Shown one piece after another: positions 1-13,766 of a DNA stretch of 64,000 nt. A program made the translations under genes and the position numbers. The stretch comes from Pholis gunnellus (taxonomy: Eukaryota; Chordata; Actinopteri; Perciformes; Pholidae), in contig OU342806.1 in assembly GCA_910591455.2 (NCBI GenBank), positions 19,931,841 through 19,995,840 of the forward strand, in the 5' to 3' direction. Within the stretch, counting starts at the first letter, position 1, and every line of letters starts with the position of its first letter. A model generated the notes under the pieces. The model made no database searches. It saw nothing but the letters and a program-made list of their open reading frames with translations, and was not told the origin of the DNA.

Positions 1-2463
1 CTCGGAGATGTACTAATTAGATTGCCGACGGTCACACTTGACATTTCAGCTTTTCTGTCGAGGGACCCAAACGAGACGAGGAACCAGGTGGAGGCAAAAC
101 ACCCTTCCATCGAACCGTCCTTTCATTCCAGCCCGCCGGTTGATTTGACATTGAGCCTTTCGATGATGGCGATAATATCAACATCATCAGCCAATACGAC
201 GCAGAAGGGACTGTCACTGAGATCACTTCCTTCCCTTCTTCACTCCCTTTGTTTGTTTCTTCAGACAAGATGGACCCGATCTGATATTGACCAGCGGAAA
301 GCCTACCTGGACGACATGAGTTCTTCTTCTTTCTTTTAAGAGAAAGGAACACGGAACAATCAGAGCTGATCTTAGCTGACGGATACTAGAGGTGAAAGGT
401 TGGCGGGAACGCTGATTCCTTAACTTTCTCCACTGTAAATTAAAATTCTAATCTTTACTTTATGACTTTACTTTGTGAATTTATTTTGAAAAGGCCGTAT
501 GCGTGTTACGATCAGAAATTTACACGCGTTGCTCGCTTTCGTCGGAAAACGCACGTAAAATGAGGAGTAGCTTTTCGTGGGCTACCATCCGAACCGTAGA
601 ATGAGGATACGTTGCAGCACCGTCCACACACTTTCTTATTGGTGTAATGAATAAGATGCTCGTTAGAGGACCGTTTAGACAACTCAATTAAGCCGCCTTT
701 TAACCAGACACTAATGTGTATCTGCGATGTACATCTGCCTGTAATTACAAGTCAAGGTCAATACATCCGCCTTTGTTACTTACATGCAATAGAGACACCC
801 TTAATATCCATGACTGTGTGGGAAGGCCACACCTTTTTCAACAGATGTCGCCCTTCAAGCTGCAGCACTAAAAGTTTTATTATTTAGACCATGAATTGTA
901 ATAGATGCACATTTGTTCAATAAATTCCAATGCATTACATTTGACAGTTTTCTTTTAGTGGCAACTTTCCAGCTAATGCCGCAGCTTTGCACTGAATTTA
1001 GATGTATTATTATCTCATCGTATATCATCTCAATGCAAACACAAGGAAATGTGACTTATGAGAGGATTATAAAATGTCAGCTGATCTCTTCCTGCTGTAA
1101 CGACAAGCAGGCTGGTAAAAACAATTCAATACTTCTGTTATGTTAAATGTCAAACACATTTTAGGGGACTCCAGCAGAGCGGCCTGGAACCTTGAGAAAA
1201 AACACCCAACGGTTTCAGGTTTGGACTAATGTATTGAGATGAAAAGCCGGGATGCGTGCCTGGTGAGGAGAACGGACGGTACTCCTAAGTGACTCCCGTT
1301 TGTTTGCATCCGGCTGTCAGACTCTCTGTGACTCTCGGCAGGTGATGTCCACTCCGGTCCGTCTCTGTGGATTACAGCTGTCACCACGCCTGGAAACACA
1401 GACTCACTTGTCTCCAAGGTCTCAACACTCCCACCATCGTGTCCTAAATGTTTTCTCTTGGCTCGTCCCTTCACTTTCCTTCTACATCTTCCCCCGTATT
1501 TACAATTCCTCTCAGGCTCTTTGTCCACCCTCACAATGTCTCCATCCTCACCTCTGTCTGCCGTCTAGAAGAGGATCGATCACCACCACCAGAAGAAAAG
1601 GTCTGGAATGGTTCTTTAATTTGCCCGTGTTCGCACTTAAATCCCCACAGTTATGATTCAAACATAATGTTTTTTTAAGTCTGCATGTGAAAAAAAGTTG
1701 CAAGGCTGTCATCTTTATGCATAATTTTAAAATATGTCCGACTATGGACAGAAAGCTGCAGCGAAAGAAGAGAGTTCCAACACACAGGGAGCAGGAAATT
1801 GAAACCCAGCTCACTAATTCATCTTTTCCATCAGCCTCATATCTGCGGCGCAGCTAATGAGCTGCATGGCGGGGACGAAGCCAACAAAGTACACCGTTCA
1901 CAAGACTACAATCAGCTTCATCCGTCGTTACTCTGGATAGTGTGCAGAGTTTTCAGTGCTTTCCCTCTATGGACACACAACAATATAAGCCGGAGTCAGC
2001 GAGCCACCAGGAGTCGCGACAGTCCCGTTAGCTGCGGTTTAAGCGTTGTTACTCGAGACGGCTAATGCAGCTAGCGAGCACAAATATCCTAAATTACGAA
2101 GGCACATATTATATATTTCTCATAATTATGACATATAACAACTCATCTTGTTCAAACAAGGCAAACTTGTCTCATTAAAACAACATATCAGCTTGCTGAA
2201 TCAAAAGAAGTTTCATGTCGTTGCGATAAGAAACTCTCAAACAAAGGAGAGCCAATCACAGCCCAGTATAGAAAAGACATTGTAGCCTGTACTGAAATCA
2301 ACATCAGCTCATTGGTTTGAACACGTTCACATTGTTCTTCTTCTTGGCAGCATAACCTTCTATAGGGATGAATGCATCCTGTTAAAACACATACAATGTA
2401 CCCAAGGACAAGATCCTTGAATAGAAGAGAGAAAGGAGAGTTCAAATAAAAAAGGTCACTCAC
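1..2463 (-). other. nos1ap: nos1ap intron 3 (5' part; runs off the window)
   Basis: Downstream of exon 3 on the minus strand. The intron opens with GTGAGTGACC, a good donor match, at 2463 reading down. I looked for the next PTB exon, which in known NOS1AP proteins starts with a run of leucines followed by QKKEWTWDE, and did not see it, so exon 4 lies beyond the left edge. Short open frames at 22-339, 1226-1656 and 1799-2065 have no recognisable protein character, no supporting splice pattern and overlap frames on the other strand. No repeat or RNA gene was recognised here. Confidence 0.8.
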
Positions 2464-2556
2464 TTTTTTCTTTTTCCTCAAGCCGACTCTGACGCCGTCG
2501 ACAGACACCACGATGTTGACTTTTTTCTTCTTGATGTTTTTCACCTTGAACTCATA
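2464..2556 (-). CDS. nos1ap: nos1ap exon 3 (PTB domain, KNIKKKK segment)
   Basis: Thirty-one codons on the minus strand, residues 60-90 of the protein as assembled here. It starts YEFKVKNIKKKK, continues VNIVVSVDGVRVG and ends LRKKKK. This is the highly conserved basic stretch of the NOS1AP (CAPON) phosphotyrosine-binding domain; the mammalian protein differs by only a few residues, such as KAKN for KVKN. Splice sites are textbook: a pyrimidine tract ending in CTCTCTGCAG immediately before TAT, and AAA followed by GTGAGT at the 3' side. Both junctions fall between codons (phase 0), matching exon 2. NOS1AP is a cytosolic adaptor. Its PTB domain binds partners such as Dexras1 and Scribble, and its C-terminal PDZ ligand, not in this window, binds neuronal NOS. 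Whether this is the nos1apa or nos1apb paralogue cannot be told from these exons. Confidence 0.97.
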
Positions 2557-3307
2557 CTGCAGAGAGAAGACAGACAGAAGAGAGATGTTTTAATACTGGG
2601 CACCGTGAACGACACCGTTACAGCCTCTCAAACATGTTGAAGGTAAGTCAGCAGAAAGAAACCCGATATAAAGCTGAAGGAACAACTCCAAGAAATGTTC
2701 AACTACGCATTTGCTCACTGTTTAAAACAGAGCTTCGTGTTGAACAAAGCATTTGCATCCACCTTGATTTGGAGTTGAAGCCATGACACCATTACACCCA
2801 CAGATGAACAGGGACAATGTGATGTTTTCTTTTCTGTTCCGAGTCAGAAATAGATTGAAAACGCGGACGACCTTTAATATCACCTGTGGTTACAGCTGAC
2901 ATAAATGCTCATTTCACTGTCATACAACACCAACGTAACATTCTCCCAAAAGCCTGGAGGGAAAAGAGGCAAAAATTAACTTATTCATAGTTCTCCATTA
3001 TCTTAATAGTACAGGTTCTGCTAGTTAGTCTATCTCTAGATTTAGCTGGAGACATTGTTCAATGTCTCTATTCTGGATCCGTCTCATATTCATTTGTGGG
3101 TTCTTGTCAGCCCATGCAGGCCCCAACCTGCTGCTACCTACAGCACTTCACGCCGTGACTGTCAGACAAAACGTTTTAGACCATCACATAGCAGCTTTCT
3201 GCACTTAATGTAGTCTGCAATTCATAAAGTACTGAAGTTCAATAGCTCGGGAAGTGCCGAGCGGACATCATTTAAAGTTTGCTTTGACGGCACTTAACCC
3301 CAGCCAA

Positions 3308-3349
3308 GTGTGTGAGTGCTGCTGCTTTGTGTGTGAGTGCTGCTGCTTT
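3308..3349. repeat. 21-bp tandem duplication
   Basis: Two adjacent identical 21-bp units of the form GTGTGTGAGTGCTGCTGCTTT. Only two copies are present, so this is a simple slippage duplication. Confidence 0.9.
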
Positions 3350-4951
3350 GTGGCCAGCTGTATAGAGAGGAAAACTCCACAGAAACATTTAATCACAGAC
3401 TGAGCGAATTGAACATTTTTCACACTTCAGCCATCTCAAAAATCCCAATAATACAGCAGGCGTTCTCCCATCCACTCCAATGCGACGTGTCACACCGATG
3501 ATGAACTGATAACAGCCCCGCCGAAATGAACACCGCCTGGTCGGCGGACACGGTCCATTTACACATCGCAGATCAGACCCGAGACGGATTCCGCCGCCTC
3601 TAATGGAGCTGTGAGCGCTGCAGCAGGCGGCCACAGTCAACAGGGTGGAAACACAGTGTTTGCACATCAAATGCGTAGCAGGTGTTATGTGTGCTTTTTC
3701 TGTTATTGTAGGATTCCTGTGTTCATGTACGCGAACACACATGCAGCTAGAGGCGACATGCCGACCTCGCTCTCCCAGAGTCCTCTGCATTGCATTGTTT
3801 GTAATGGTATGCTGGATGATGCTGGGTGTAATTGAGTTGCATAGAACCACCTGTCACGGTTGTCTGGAGAGACATTAGCTTTAAGTGACGACTGCGTGTC
3901 TATTTACGTCTACGAGGGCTCGCGCCGCGTCGGCTCGTCGGTGCGTCCTGCTGGGTGACACATTGCTGTGCTGCTGAAAGTGGACGCTCATTGAGGCTTC
4001 ACTGGTCGGCAATTGTTAGGTTTGAAAAAATAAAGAATCAACCGTGAATCCTTCCACACCCCGAGATGCTGCAAGATTCACCTGGTTTGGTCAAATATAA
4101 ATTGTGGTTCGCTTCTGATGCTCGAGGGTAATCGGCTCAGTGCAAGGTTTGAAGTGAGGACTCCAAACTTGGTGAAAACGGCAAACAGCAGGGAGACAGC
4201 ACTCAAACGAGCAGTTACACTTCATTCCTCCGGCCAACACACACAAAAAAGAAAAACATTTAATTGAACGATGCCGCCACAGGTTTTCTGTTTAATGAAG
4301 TTCTTTAAAAATATCAAAAGTAACCTTGTGTCATACCCACTGCTGCTCCCACAGTGTTCATCACCTGCTGTGTTTGCACTGAATCACCGATAAACCAAAT
4401 CTGAATGAAGATGCTGTTTAACATTAGTCATGTTTTCTTGCAATTTTTTTTTTAATTATGTAATTGATCAATTGTTTATCAGTTTCTGATTTAATCAAGT
4501 TATCGCTTCAGCTCTAGCTTTACAGTAATGCCATACTTTGGTATAAATAGGAAAACTGTTTCTGTACCTGACCATGGGTATCTGTGCCTATAATTAAAAA
4601 ATTCCACTGTATGAATATGCAGAAGGTCATTCTATCAGCAAGTATTCAATATATAAATCACAATAATTCAGATTTGAATTTGTTTTGCCCTTGAATCATG
4701 TCAGGCCGCAGAGCAAGATACAAACTAGAACATTTGAAATGTTTTCCGCCTGCATGTTCACAAAGCGATTTGTAAGTATATGAACAGCCGCAGTACGATA
4801 GAAGATGACAGAACGCAGAACTCCCGGCCGCGTCGGCATCCCTCTGTAACAGAAATCGAGTGGAGGAGCCGTAACGTAGGCGGCAGGAACCCAACCGCCG
4901 CCTCAACCCCGGGTTACAAACTATGCCGACTGTTACACAACGGCCCTGGCT

Positions 4952-4954
<3 letters not shown>

Positions 4955-5040
<86 letters not shown>
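4955..5040. repeat. (TG)n microsatellite, about 86 bp
   Basis: Uninterrupted TG dinucleotide tract of about 43 units. A long pure tract like this is expected to be length-polymorphic. It generates spurious Cys-Val and Thr-His repeat frames on the two strands, which are not genes. Confidence 0.98.
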
Positions 5041-5041
<1 letters not shown>

Positions 5042-6930
5042 TTTGCCAAGTGTGAGGTTTGCCAAGGGTCATGTGAGGGGTGCATCATTTCCCAGCTGAC
5101 CTCCACTTTGTAAAATGACTGCTAAAACGATTTAACAATTACTAAACAATGTATCAATTTGTCAAAATGTATACATTTGATACGGCAAAAATATGTGGCA
5201 CTGAATTTGTGCCACATGTTACACGTATCAGTATGAGGAGGATTAATAATAAAGTCCAACAACAAAGTCCATTAAAATGAAGGAATGTATCCAACAGCAA
5301 CAACAGAAACAAGCCAATACAGAGGAAATGGTGAAGATTTTTTGTTTGTTTTTTCATTTTTGGATGCAATTATAGTTTGGATGCTGATGCGGAGGATGAC
5401 TTATTGTTCTCAAGTGGACTGTAATAATGATGATTAACTCTGCACAGCAGCGTAATCTTCAAACGGACAGCATGTTATTTCAAATGCTGCACTCAACAAC
5501 CTGTTGATTGATACCTTCAGCAAAGCACAGGGCACGCACGCACACACACACACACTCAAATTCATAGCATACGTTTTCATAAAGTAATAGAAAGAAAGCT
5601 CAAGCACTTCTGCTATTATCCTCGAGTCCTAGAGCGCTTTGATGTTTACGCGAATGAGATTTAGGAGCGTTTTTATGGGGGTGTTGTAATCTGCTATAAT
5701 GTTGACTTCGCTGCAAGATATATACTCGTTGCTGTGCCTGATGGATTGCATGACTGACCTCCATGGAAATGATTACAGCTGCAATTTAACCGATTTCACG
5801 CGGGGGTTGACTGGCTAAGTGTACGCAGCATAATACGACAGAAAGCACTTAACTCTAATACGAGTCTATTCGTATCTGATCCAGCCCCATCATTGAAGCC
5901 ACATCAACCACCGCAGCAGCTCGCACTCCCCTCTGCCGCTTTCAGCCTCCACGGCGAGATACAGCAGCGATATGGTTTATAATATCGCCGCTGCATCTAT
6001 CGGCATTACATGGGGATGTGAATGCGTGTTATCAAAAACACTTGTACCCGAAACTGCCGCTCGCGCAGGCATTCGTTTTTTTACATAACTGGCAATTTAG
6101 TCAGTCGGACTTTTCCCCCAATGCAGCATCATTACAGGGTTGGTGAGGGTGTTTTTAATGAGCACAGATAACGGTTTAGGTCTTTTAGAATAATCCCTAA
6201 TGTCTCTCCTAGATGAGCCTCCTTATTTTGCACCTAAAATGCTCTTAAATTTGTCAGTTTGTCAAAATATTAGTCATTTCAGCTGCAGCCTCAATCATTT
6301 TTTGACACAAGAAGAAGGCAAAAAGCAAAGGGGGGGAACAGAAAAATAGCAGAAATTCTGATCCACACAACTGATGGGCTGTATTTTACAATCTAAATTG
6401 CATTATGTTTACACCACTCCAAAGCTGTGGTCATTCATAAATGGTTTCAGAGCAGTCTCTTACACCCAAAACAGGTAAAAGTGATCTTGTGTGAAGAGGT
6501 ATTTAGTTCCTGTGTTTTGCTGCTCTGGGTAACAGTACTTGCTTCCGTGCAGCAGTTTGGAGACGGACCACTTCAGTTTGCCAAACAGTGACCGCATATT
6601 AGCGTACAGGTACACAAAGTGAAATGAAATGAATGCTGAAGTCCGAGAATAGGCTCATCCATCATGCAAATAAGTCGGTGTCACATTTGCAGCCACTGTG
6701 TCCTGATAAACGGGTCGTTGTTTCCTAAAGGTCCTTTTCCTCCCGTTTCCAGTATAATCCATCATTTTGGCAACAAAAAGCAACGAGACAATAGCGTCCT
6801 CAGCCAGCGGTGCTATTTACACCCACACAAATATCAGCCAGAAGCCAGGCGAGCACAATGAAAGCCTGCATTTCTGTTGATGGACGTTCATTGACGGAGG
6901 CCGAGTGTAAAGAGAGCGAAATAAAAGACA

Positions 6931-6931
<1 letters not shown>

Positions 6932-6974
<43 letters not shown>
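6932..6974. repeat. (CA)n microsatellite, about 43 bp
   Basis: Pure AC/CA tract in intron 2. Confidence 0.97.
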
Positions 6975-6975
<1 letters not shown>

Positions 6976-7439
6976 CCGCTGAGGTCAACTAACTTGCAGT
7001 CAATGTGAGTGTTCAATGATCTCAGCAGGGCAGCAGAGAGAGTGCTTGGTGAGGTAACAGGCTGTGAGACAGGCTATTTATTTAGCTCATTGGCAACGAC
7101 CTTTCTGAGATGATTATGGTCTCGTTGTCCAACAGACGTTCTGCCGGTGTGGCGTCCAGCTCTGCTAAGTCAAGCAGGCCTTCTCTGTCTGCACACGTAC
7201 AGACATACAAGCCAATTTGTTTCAAACCAGTGGCTTTTGAGCGGCATGAGCACTAGAAAAACAACGACAACATGACTTGAAATACAAGAGGGGCTTTCCT
7301 TATAGTAAGGTAATCCATTGTCTCAATGAGCTTTGACGCCACATTTCCAAGCGCTTTCCGAAATTTTAAAGCGTTGCGCTGTAAATGTATTTTGCCATTT
7401 ATTGTATTTTTGCTCTGCAATAGATTCATCGGGTCATGA

Positions 7440-7565
7440 TCAAGGGTGCTTCTAATCGATCGGCCAACAATTGTTATCGGTTCGATATTTTTCTTCTAAA
7501 TAGATTGATCGGTGGTTTCTACAAAGGCCTATCAAGAAAGCCGATCGGATGACGCATCGATTATG
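7440..7565. repeat. Possible decayed transposon fragment rich in GATCGG/ATCGAT motifs
   Basis: A stretch with repeated GATCGG, ATCGAT and GATCGGTGG words in both orientations, unlike the surrounding AT-rich intron and resembling degenerate inverted-repeat transposon ends. No clean boundaries or target duplication were found. Confidence 0.35.
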
Positions 7566-7624
7566 AATTGAAACGTTTTCAATACTCATTTGCCTGCTTT
7601 CTCGCCAGCTCTTTAACACACACA

Positions 7625-8412
7625 TTTTTAAAGCGCTATATAAATAAAATTTATCATTATTAGATTAAGCGCGCACAGGAATTGCTCTGAAAAAAGAAAT
7701 TGGTGAAATAAACCCAATAAAAAAAATGTAAAAAAGACAAAATATGGCCAGGAGATGAGGCACGAATATGAGCTTGACAGGTGAAAAGGTTAACGTTTTT
7801 AAAGCTTTCAGTGCAGTTAAAGCTGCTTCCCAGATGGAATTGGGCTTGGAAGTGAATTGGAGTACGACAAAAGCTCAGGTTTGAAAGCATTTTGAGAGCA
7901 GAACAGCTCCACTTCTCTGGATTGTTCGCAATACATTTGGGGGGAAAAAGAAAAGAAAAGAACAGCGTTATTTAAGTGGCCACGGTCAAATGTGTCGCTC
8001 ATTTTCGAATGTGTAGAAATTGGCTGACCATAATCTGCTCTGGCAGTACAAATAGTGGTAGATAGACTAACGTTTACAGCATTGGGAAATAGATGAAGTA
8101 CAAGAGAGTTTAGGCGTATGACCTGGTGCCGTTTTGAACCACCGCATACAAGTAGAACTTGCCTACAAGCAGGAAGTGTAACAACACTATGTTCTCCAGC
8201 GAGTCGCTCGTGTGTCTGTCTGCCGTTATGGTTTATTAAGGCTTTTACTCGGCTGTGTCCTGCAGCTGGAAAGGTTGTTGAGAGCAGTGAGACTAAATCC
8301 AAACAGTGAAGTTCAGGTGGACCGAATCAATCACCTGAAAGAAGCTAAAACTCTGTAGAGAAAGGAGTCAGCTGATAATTCTCCGTGGGTTTGTTGCTAC
8401 TAGTGAACCTTT

Positions 8413-8467
<55 letters not shown>
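7625..8467 (+). repeat. Inverted repeat copy 1 (about 0.8 kb, ends in (CA)n)
   Basis: This block reappears in reverse complement at 18311-19274. It runs from AAAGCGCTATATAAATAAAA on the left to a (CA)n tract at 8417-8467 on the right. Segments compared by eye are identical or nearly so: 60 of 60 bases at 8281-8340, and a 63-codon frame at 8118-8309 that translates identically in both copies. The main differences are a short cluster near 7920-7940 and single-base indels. Outside the block the flanks do not match. Antisense frames of about 160 codons are open in this copy and 138 in the other but match no family I recognise. The left motif (TTTATATAGCGCTTT in the other orientation) is common at the ends of teleost dispersed repeats, so this is probably a mobile-element copy. 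Confidence 0.85.
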
Positions 8468-8469
<2 letters not shown>

Positions 8470-9839
8470 TATGTACAGAATCCATCTCAATGAGATGCCT
8501 CCTCTAGGGAAAGGAAAAGGGAAAAGGAGCTGCAAAGGGAGAGAAAGAGTGAGGAAGAGAGATGGGTGAAGGAAGACGCAGTCATTTAGCGAGAATATGA
8601 AGTTTAACAGCTCAGATCATTAAGCTCATAATTACACAAACTGAAAGTCAAGGTCTCCTAAATGTGCAAACGATCGTGTTGTCATTAGGTGGTTGATGAA
8701 GGCAAATGCATGTGGCTTTAACCTTCACAGAGCCACTGAAGGTACTTTTCATACTTCCATACGACACCAAGGAAAGCTGCAGTTCTTTAATGCTGAATCA
8801 CCTTCGTGCACCAGGATGTAACAACATTAGAATTAAGGTGTGCAAGGATCGGTGATTTACTGACCTGTACTTACAAAATGTGCAGGTACGTACAAGGTCA
8901 AACTCAAACACATCTTCTTTAGCTATGACTTTGTTGGATATGTTCACCTGGTCACAAAATAAAGCTTTACGTTTTCCTGAGGATGCTCTTGTGGCAAAGG
9001 TGGATTTGTGTGATTTAATGTTATACAGCTGTAAGAAGTCTGAGTGTGAAGGTCCAGGTCAATATCCGAATTAAAGAAAACCACCACAGACAGAAAAAAG
9101 ACAGATTGCTAGAGTCACTGAGCACTTCCACCAAATAGCCTGAGAACAGAGAAATTACCAGCCAATCAGAGCTAGTGAGAGGACGAGCTGGGCCTCCACA
9201 GCTACAGTATAAACGGCTCACTCTCTCTGTTCTTCACTGCAGGAGGAAATTTGAGTCTCGTTCAGTTTTACCCAATTTCTGCAATTCCAAGGCTGTTTAA
9301 CAATCCCAGTGTGCAGAAACCACTTTTAGAATGGGTGAAAATAACACATTTATACTGGATGCATGGTTTCTTGCCCAAAACTCTATGGGATTATCATAAA
9401 GTGGGCATGTAGGTAAAAGGGTAGACTAGTGGCTACCCCGGGATCCCATTGTCAAGGGACCCCCTTTGAAAATGGTCGGTACCAATGGATTGAAGTCGCT
9501 GGCGATACTACAAATGAAATGTACTGTACACTATAAGCTGCTGCTCTCCACCTACTCTCATCTCATCCTCATGTAGCTAAATAGAGCAGGTTGTATCTTA
9601 AATGGAATTACGATGAATATTAAACAAATGTAAAAAAACTGTGAGCTCTATAAATCAAGTATGTACAAGCCTGACATGATCTGAAAATATGCTACCACTT
9701 GTCCAACACACATATTCTCAAACATATCACTGCAGATCATGAAACCTCAGAGATGTGGGTGAGCTTGTACAATTCCACTTCTAACACTTCAACTACAGGG
9801 TGTTTCTACCACCAAAGCAACAGTCAGTACCCCAAGTCA

Positions 9840-10230
9840 GTCCCCTTTGACACACCGTCTTTCTCACCTCCTTCCACCACCGCACACTTCTCTCTTACTT
9901 TCCAACCACAAAGCTTTCATCACTTTCTCTCTCCTACACACCACCCCCTTTATTTCTTGTTTTACTTTTAACCATCCATCTTACTCTTATTATTGTACTG
10001 CTGGTCATTCTAGTGGATCTGTGCGTGTGTTCATTCACAATCTTTTACCGCTGACATTTTTTTTTTTTTCTTACTCTCATTCCCACAACCATATTGACAG
10101 AGCACCGGGGCGCTTGTTCGCCACTCTCTCTCACTTTATCATATTCTTTCTTCTCTATTGCACTCACTTGCTCCACACAGCGTCTCCCCCCTCTCTTATA
10201 TTTTCTTTCCACATCACACCCCCCCCCCCC
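9840..10230. repeat. Pyrimidine-rich tract
   Basis: About 390 bp dominated by C and T on the plus strand, with a T10+ run near 10060 and a C12 run at 10219-10230. It has coding-like open frames only because stop codons are rare in such composition. No gene is supported. Confidence 0.6.
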
Positions 10231-10703
10231 ACTCATTTTCTCCACAAACTGGCGGCTGATTCAATGTCGAGCAATGTTGTTTATGAAAAGGCATTTCATT
10301 TTCCAAAAACATTTGTGTTTAGGACGCTACAGGGTCCATCATGTTTCATCAATCTCAGCGACTGACTTTGAACCAAAGCCAAAATGTCCAATTGAATATA
10401 TTTCGGTATACGCAGCAACAGCACACACAAACACACACACTTACTAAAGTACAAATTGACCCGTGCGTTATGAGTCCACCAAGCAAAACTATACATCATA
10501 AAACTCCTCAGGAAAACCAATTTAAAAATCACATTATGTTCTCTTTTGGGCAGGCCCTTGCAGACAAAGTACGAGTCCAGTTACTGCGAGTCTAACAATC
10601 TCCAAAGCTCCAGAACAGCTAGTGGTCCTTGAGATTGTTTTGATAACTGCCATTTCCAAGGTAAAGACTGAACTTCCAGTAAAAAAAGTATACGTACATG
10701 TTG

Positions 10704-11030
10704 GAGGCATAGACTCTAGATAAGAAGTGCCGCTTTGAAGCCTTGAGTTTGGGAATCTGGGCCGTCGCCATCTTGGTTTTTGACCATTGCCACCTTGGCT
10801 TATTGTCTTTTTTTTATGGCTTTTCTTTATTTAGATCATACTGTCTTGAAGAAGACTTGAAACGTGAGACCATACAACTTATGTTTATACATTTTATACT
10901 GATCAAGGGATAAGTAGGGTGATTTTCTCATAGACTTCTATACAATCTGATTTATTATTGCAACCAAAAGAGTTGCCCCCTGGTGGTTATTAGAAAAGAA
11001 TGCAATTACAGGCACTTTTCAGATCCGGAG
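10704..11030 (-). repeat. Dispersed teleost repeat, partial copy in reverse orientation
   Basis: Matches, in reverse complement, the more complete copy at 48479-49010. Shared landmarks are AAGAAGACTTGAAAC, GATTTTCTCATAGACTTCTA, TTGCAACCAAAAGAG and AAAGAATGCAA, in the same order. The left part also keeps TTTGAAGCCTTGAGTTTGGG followed by GCCGTCGCCATCTTGG. I recognise this as a sequence often dispersed in fish genomes, usually ending in a CATAGACTGTATATAA-like motif; the transposon class is not assigned. This copy has internal deletions. Confidence 0.75.
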
Positions 11031-13738
11031 GTTGCTGCCTTGTTAGCTTAATTTTGTGCCTTTGAGGATGTGATGCAAACAGTAGTTTAAACGTGAACAG
11101 GGAGCCGTTGCTGGAGGCCTCTCATATCCAAGTTACGAGTCTGACAGAGATAGTTTATAACGGCATGTTATCGGCTTTATTTTGCATCAACACCTGTTCA
11201 CAAAATTCATGTGCACATTTTTCTGCACAAAAACATCCCATAACAACTGTCAGTCAACCACAAACACTATTTTTTCTTTGCCAAGGAGAGAAACTGGTTT
11301 GGGCATAACTATTACATAAAAAGCAATGTTTGGGACTGCATCCATTTAAGAAGGCATTTCAACATCTGGACCGTAAACAATGTAAAAAAAAAAAAAAAGG
11401 AAAGGAAAGAAAATGTTTAGTTTTGATGAATGAGACTTTCAAAAGGCTGTTGGCACAGTTTTCCTGGTGTGTCCTAGAGGAGAGAAGGGAAATCCATTTC
11501 TTCTGTCGACTGTCACACCGGTAATGCATAGTTAAGGACCTTCTCCTCTGACACTTTGTCACCGTCTCCCCATCTCACTTCCTAGATTCTGCCTCCCGTC
11601 TGACCGATCTCTTTCCTTTCTCTCCATCCGCTCCCGTTGGAGGTCGTCCATCTTTACTCATGTCGGATGGGTTCGAGATAAGCTTCAAAGACAACAGATG
11701 CTTATCGTAACATCTAAAGAATCAGGTCAAGAATCCCCCTCTGTCTCGCTTAAGAGCGGGCGAGATTCAGGTCAGCCCGATCAATACCTGTCTGAAAGTA
11801 GTAATGTAACTCGTTAGCTCATGTGTCTTCTACCTTTGTTACAATGGCTGAAGCTCTTTTCAGTTAGTGGACTTTCTGTCCATCAATACACTCGTGCTTG
11901 TGGGAAGCTGAACTGAAGATGTAACATCTCCCAGACAAATGAATGATGAGGGATTCCAAAAGCCGCTACGGTCATTTAAGGTAATTTCAGCCTTTCTATC
12001 CGTCTTTCTCACGAGCTTTTACCTTTTCATCATCAGTTTCCCTCCACCTTCAGTCGTACGAGCAGGGGGAGGGAGGAGATGAGTTACGGAGGCTTTTCTT
12101 TGCTCTTATTGAACCATTTCTGAGGAGAAATCCTCCTCTTCCCCAAAAGGATACAGCAACACCAACTCAATTCGGAGGCAGCTGGTGTATCGACAAATCA
12201 CTTCAATTTCCAGGGCCCTGCTGTATAAAACCTGAAGCGGCTAATGGCCCTCATTGGTTAGAGAGATTACAGCTATCTTTCGTTCAGAATGGATTTTATT
12301 TGACGATGTACTCGTCGAATGAAAGTGGAATCGCAGATTATGTCAAAATGAAAACACCATTTTTATTGTGCTCTTGTGTTTCATGGGGGCACAGCAAGCT
12401 GGGAACGTATTTGTTTTATAGGAAATGATTTCTGGAACTGAACTTATTCTTAACTATAATCACAGCCAATTGATGCCCCGGCCCCCGACTTTACTGCTGC
12501 TTTCAAAACAATGAATCTTTGATTTCAGACAGGGGCGGACCAAAGGGTCTTGAACATGTGAGTTAGTTATCTGTGTCTCTCTACCAATGGCCCCTTTTAA
12601 AGTGACAACCCTGTAAAAGAGTCTTAAATATCACACTAAAAGGCCCGAGGTTAAAGCAAGAAGTCAGCACCCTCACCAGTTTATCGTCCATGACAAGAGA
12701 CAAGGACATGTATCCAAAATTGCCGGTTGCTGGGCTGATGGTGGCCAGTTGTAAAATGTTTACATATTGCCCACAGTCCCATGCACACTGCTTCGGCCTG
12801 AAGGAACCTGAAACTGTGGTGGCCTTAGTTTTTCTGAACATGACTAAAAATGTTATATCATACATCAATAACACCTTGTAACTATGACAGTTTGCCCATT
12901 TCTATTCACAAAGTGAAGTGCAAAGTAAATATTTCCGCCACATTACATTAGAGACAACTGTCAATGGGAAACCTTGAAGCCAACGTTGCATTGCAACAAA
13001 AAACAAAGTACAAACAAACGTTATTATGTGCCCAACATCATTGTTGCATCAATACCAAAGAGATTCCAATTGGAGGATGAGGTGACACGTGAGTACTCAC
13101 ATCAGTAACGCTATCTGTTGAGTGAGCACAGCAGGAAGAAAAGCCTGAAGGGCCAGAAAATGGGTTATGGAAACTCGTTTCCTTTTCAACCACTCATTTG
13201 CCTCAAACACAGCGTAATATCAAGAGGAATAGAAAATAGGTTATATTTGCATTTCATTTATTGGCGGTGCCATTTATGTCTGTAAATATGTCAAATCTAA
13301 AATCAGCAGTTTCTCTTTGTACTATTCTGAAGGACTATTCCCAACAACAACAAAAAAAAGGCTTTGACAGCAAATGTTTTGGCTTCCTACAGTCTGTGGG
13401 GACCAGATATAACTAAACTAAAGCATACATTTCCAAAAGTTATTAAAAGTTATGAGAGAAAGCAAAGTAAACTGCTTACGGTTCATTGACTTTATTGCTG
13501 CTGAAGAGGCAGGTTGTGGTTTCAAATACCAATCTATGTAAACCAGACAGCAATGAGCCAAATGGGAGAGAATATACGCTGCAATTAGGTCCGACAGTCA
13601 TGATTTAAACTGTCCCTTTATCTAAACTAACCTTTCGTATAAAGACTCCCCATCAGTGAACGTCTGGTCCGAGGAGAGACACTCCCATTACCATGTCAAA
13701 GGCTGCCAGTCAGTTGAAATTCCTAAATGACACATGAC

Positions 13739-13766
13739 TGTGTGTGTGTGTGTGCGCGTGTGTGTT
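13739..13766. repeat. Short interrupted (TG)n
   Basis: TG dinucleotides interrupted by GCGCG; short and imperfect. Confidence 0.9.

Noticed and set aside
1..339. 105-codon frame at the left edge as nos1ap exon 4 or another gene
   Set aside because: Wrong strand for nos1ap, no match to the expected exon 4 residues, and a frame of similar length on the opposite strand.
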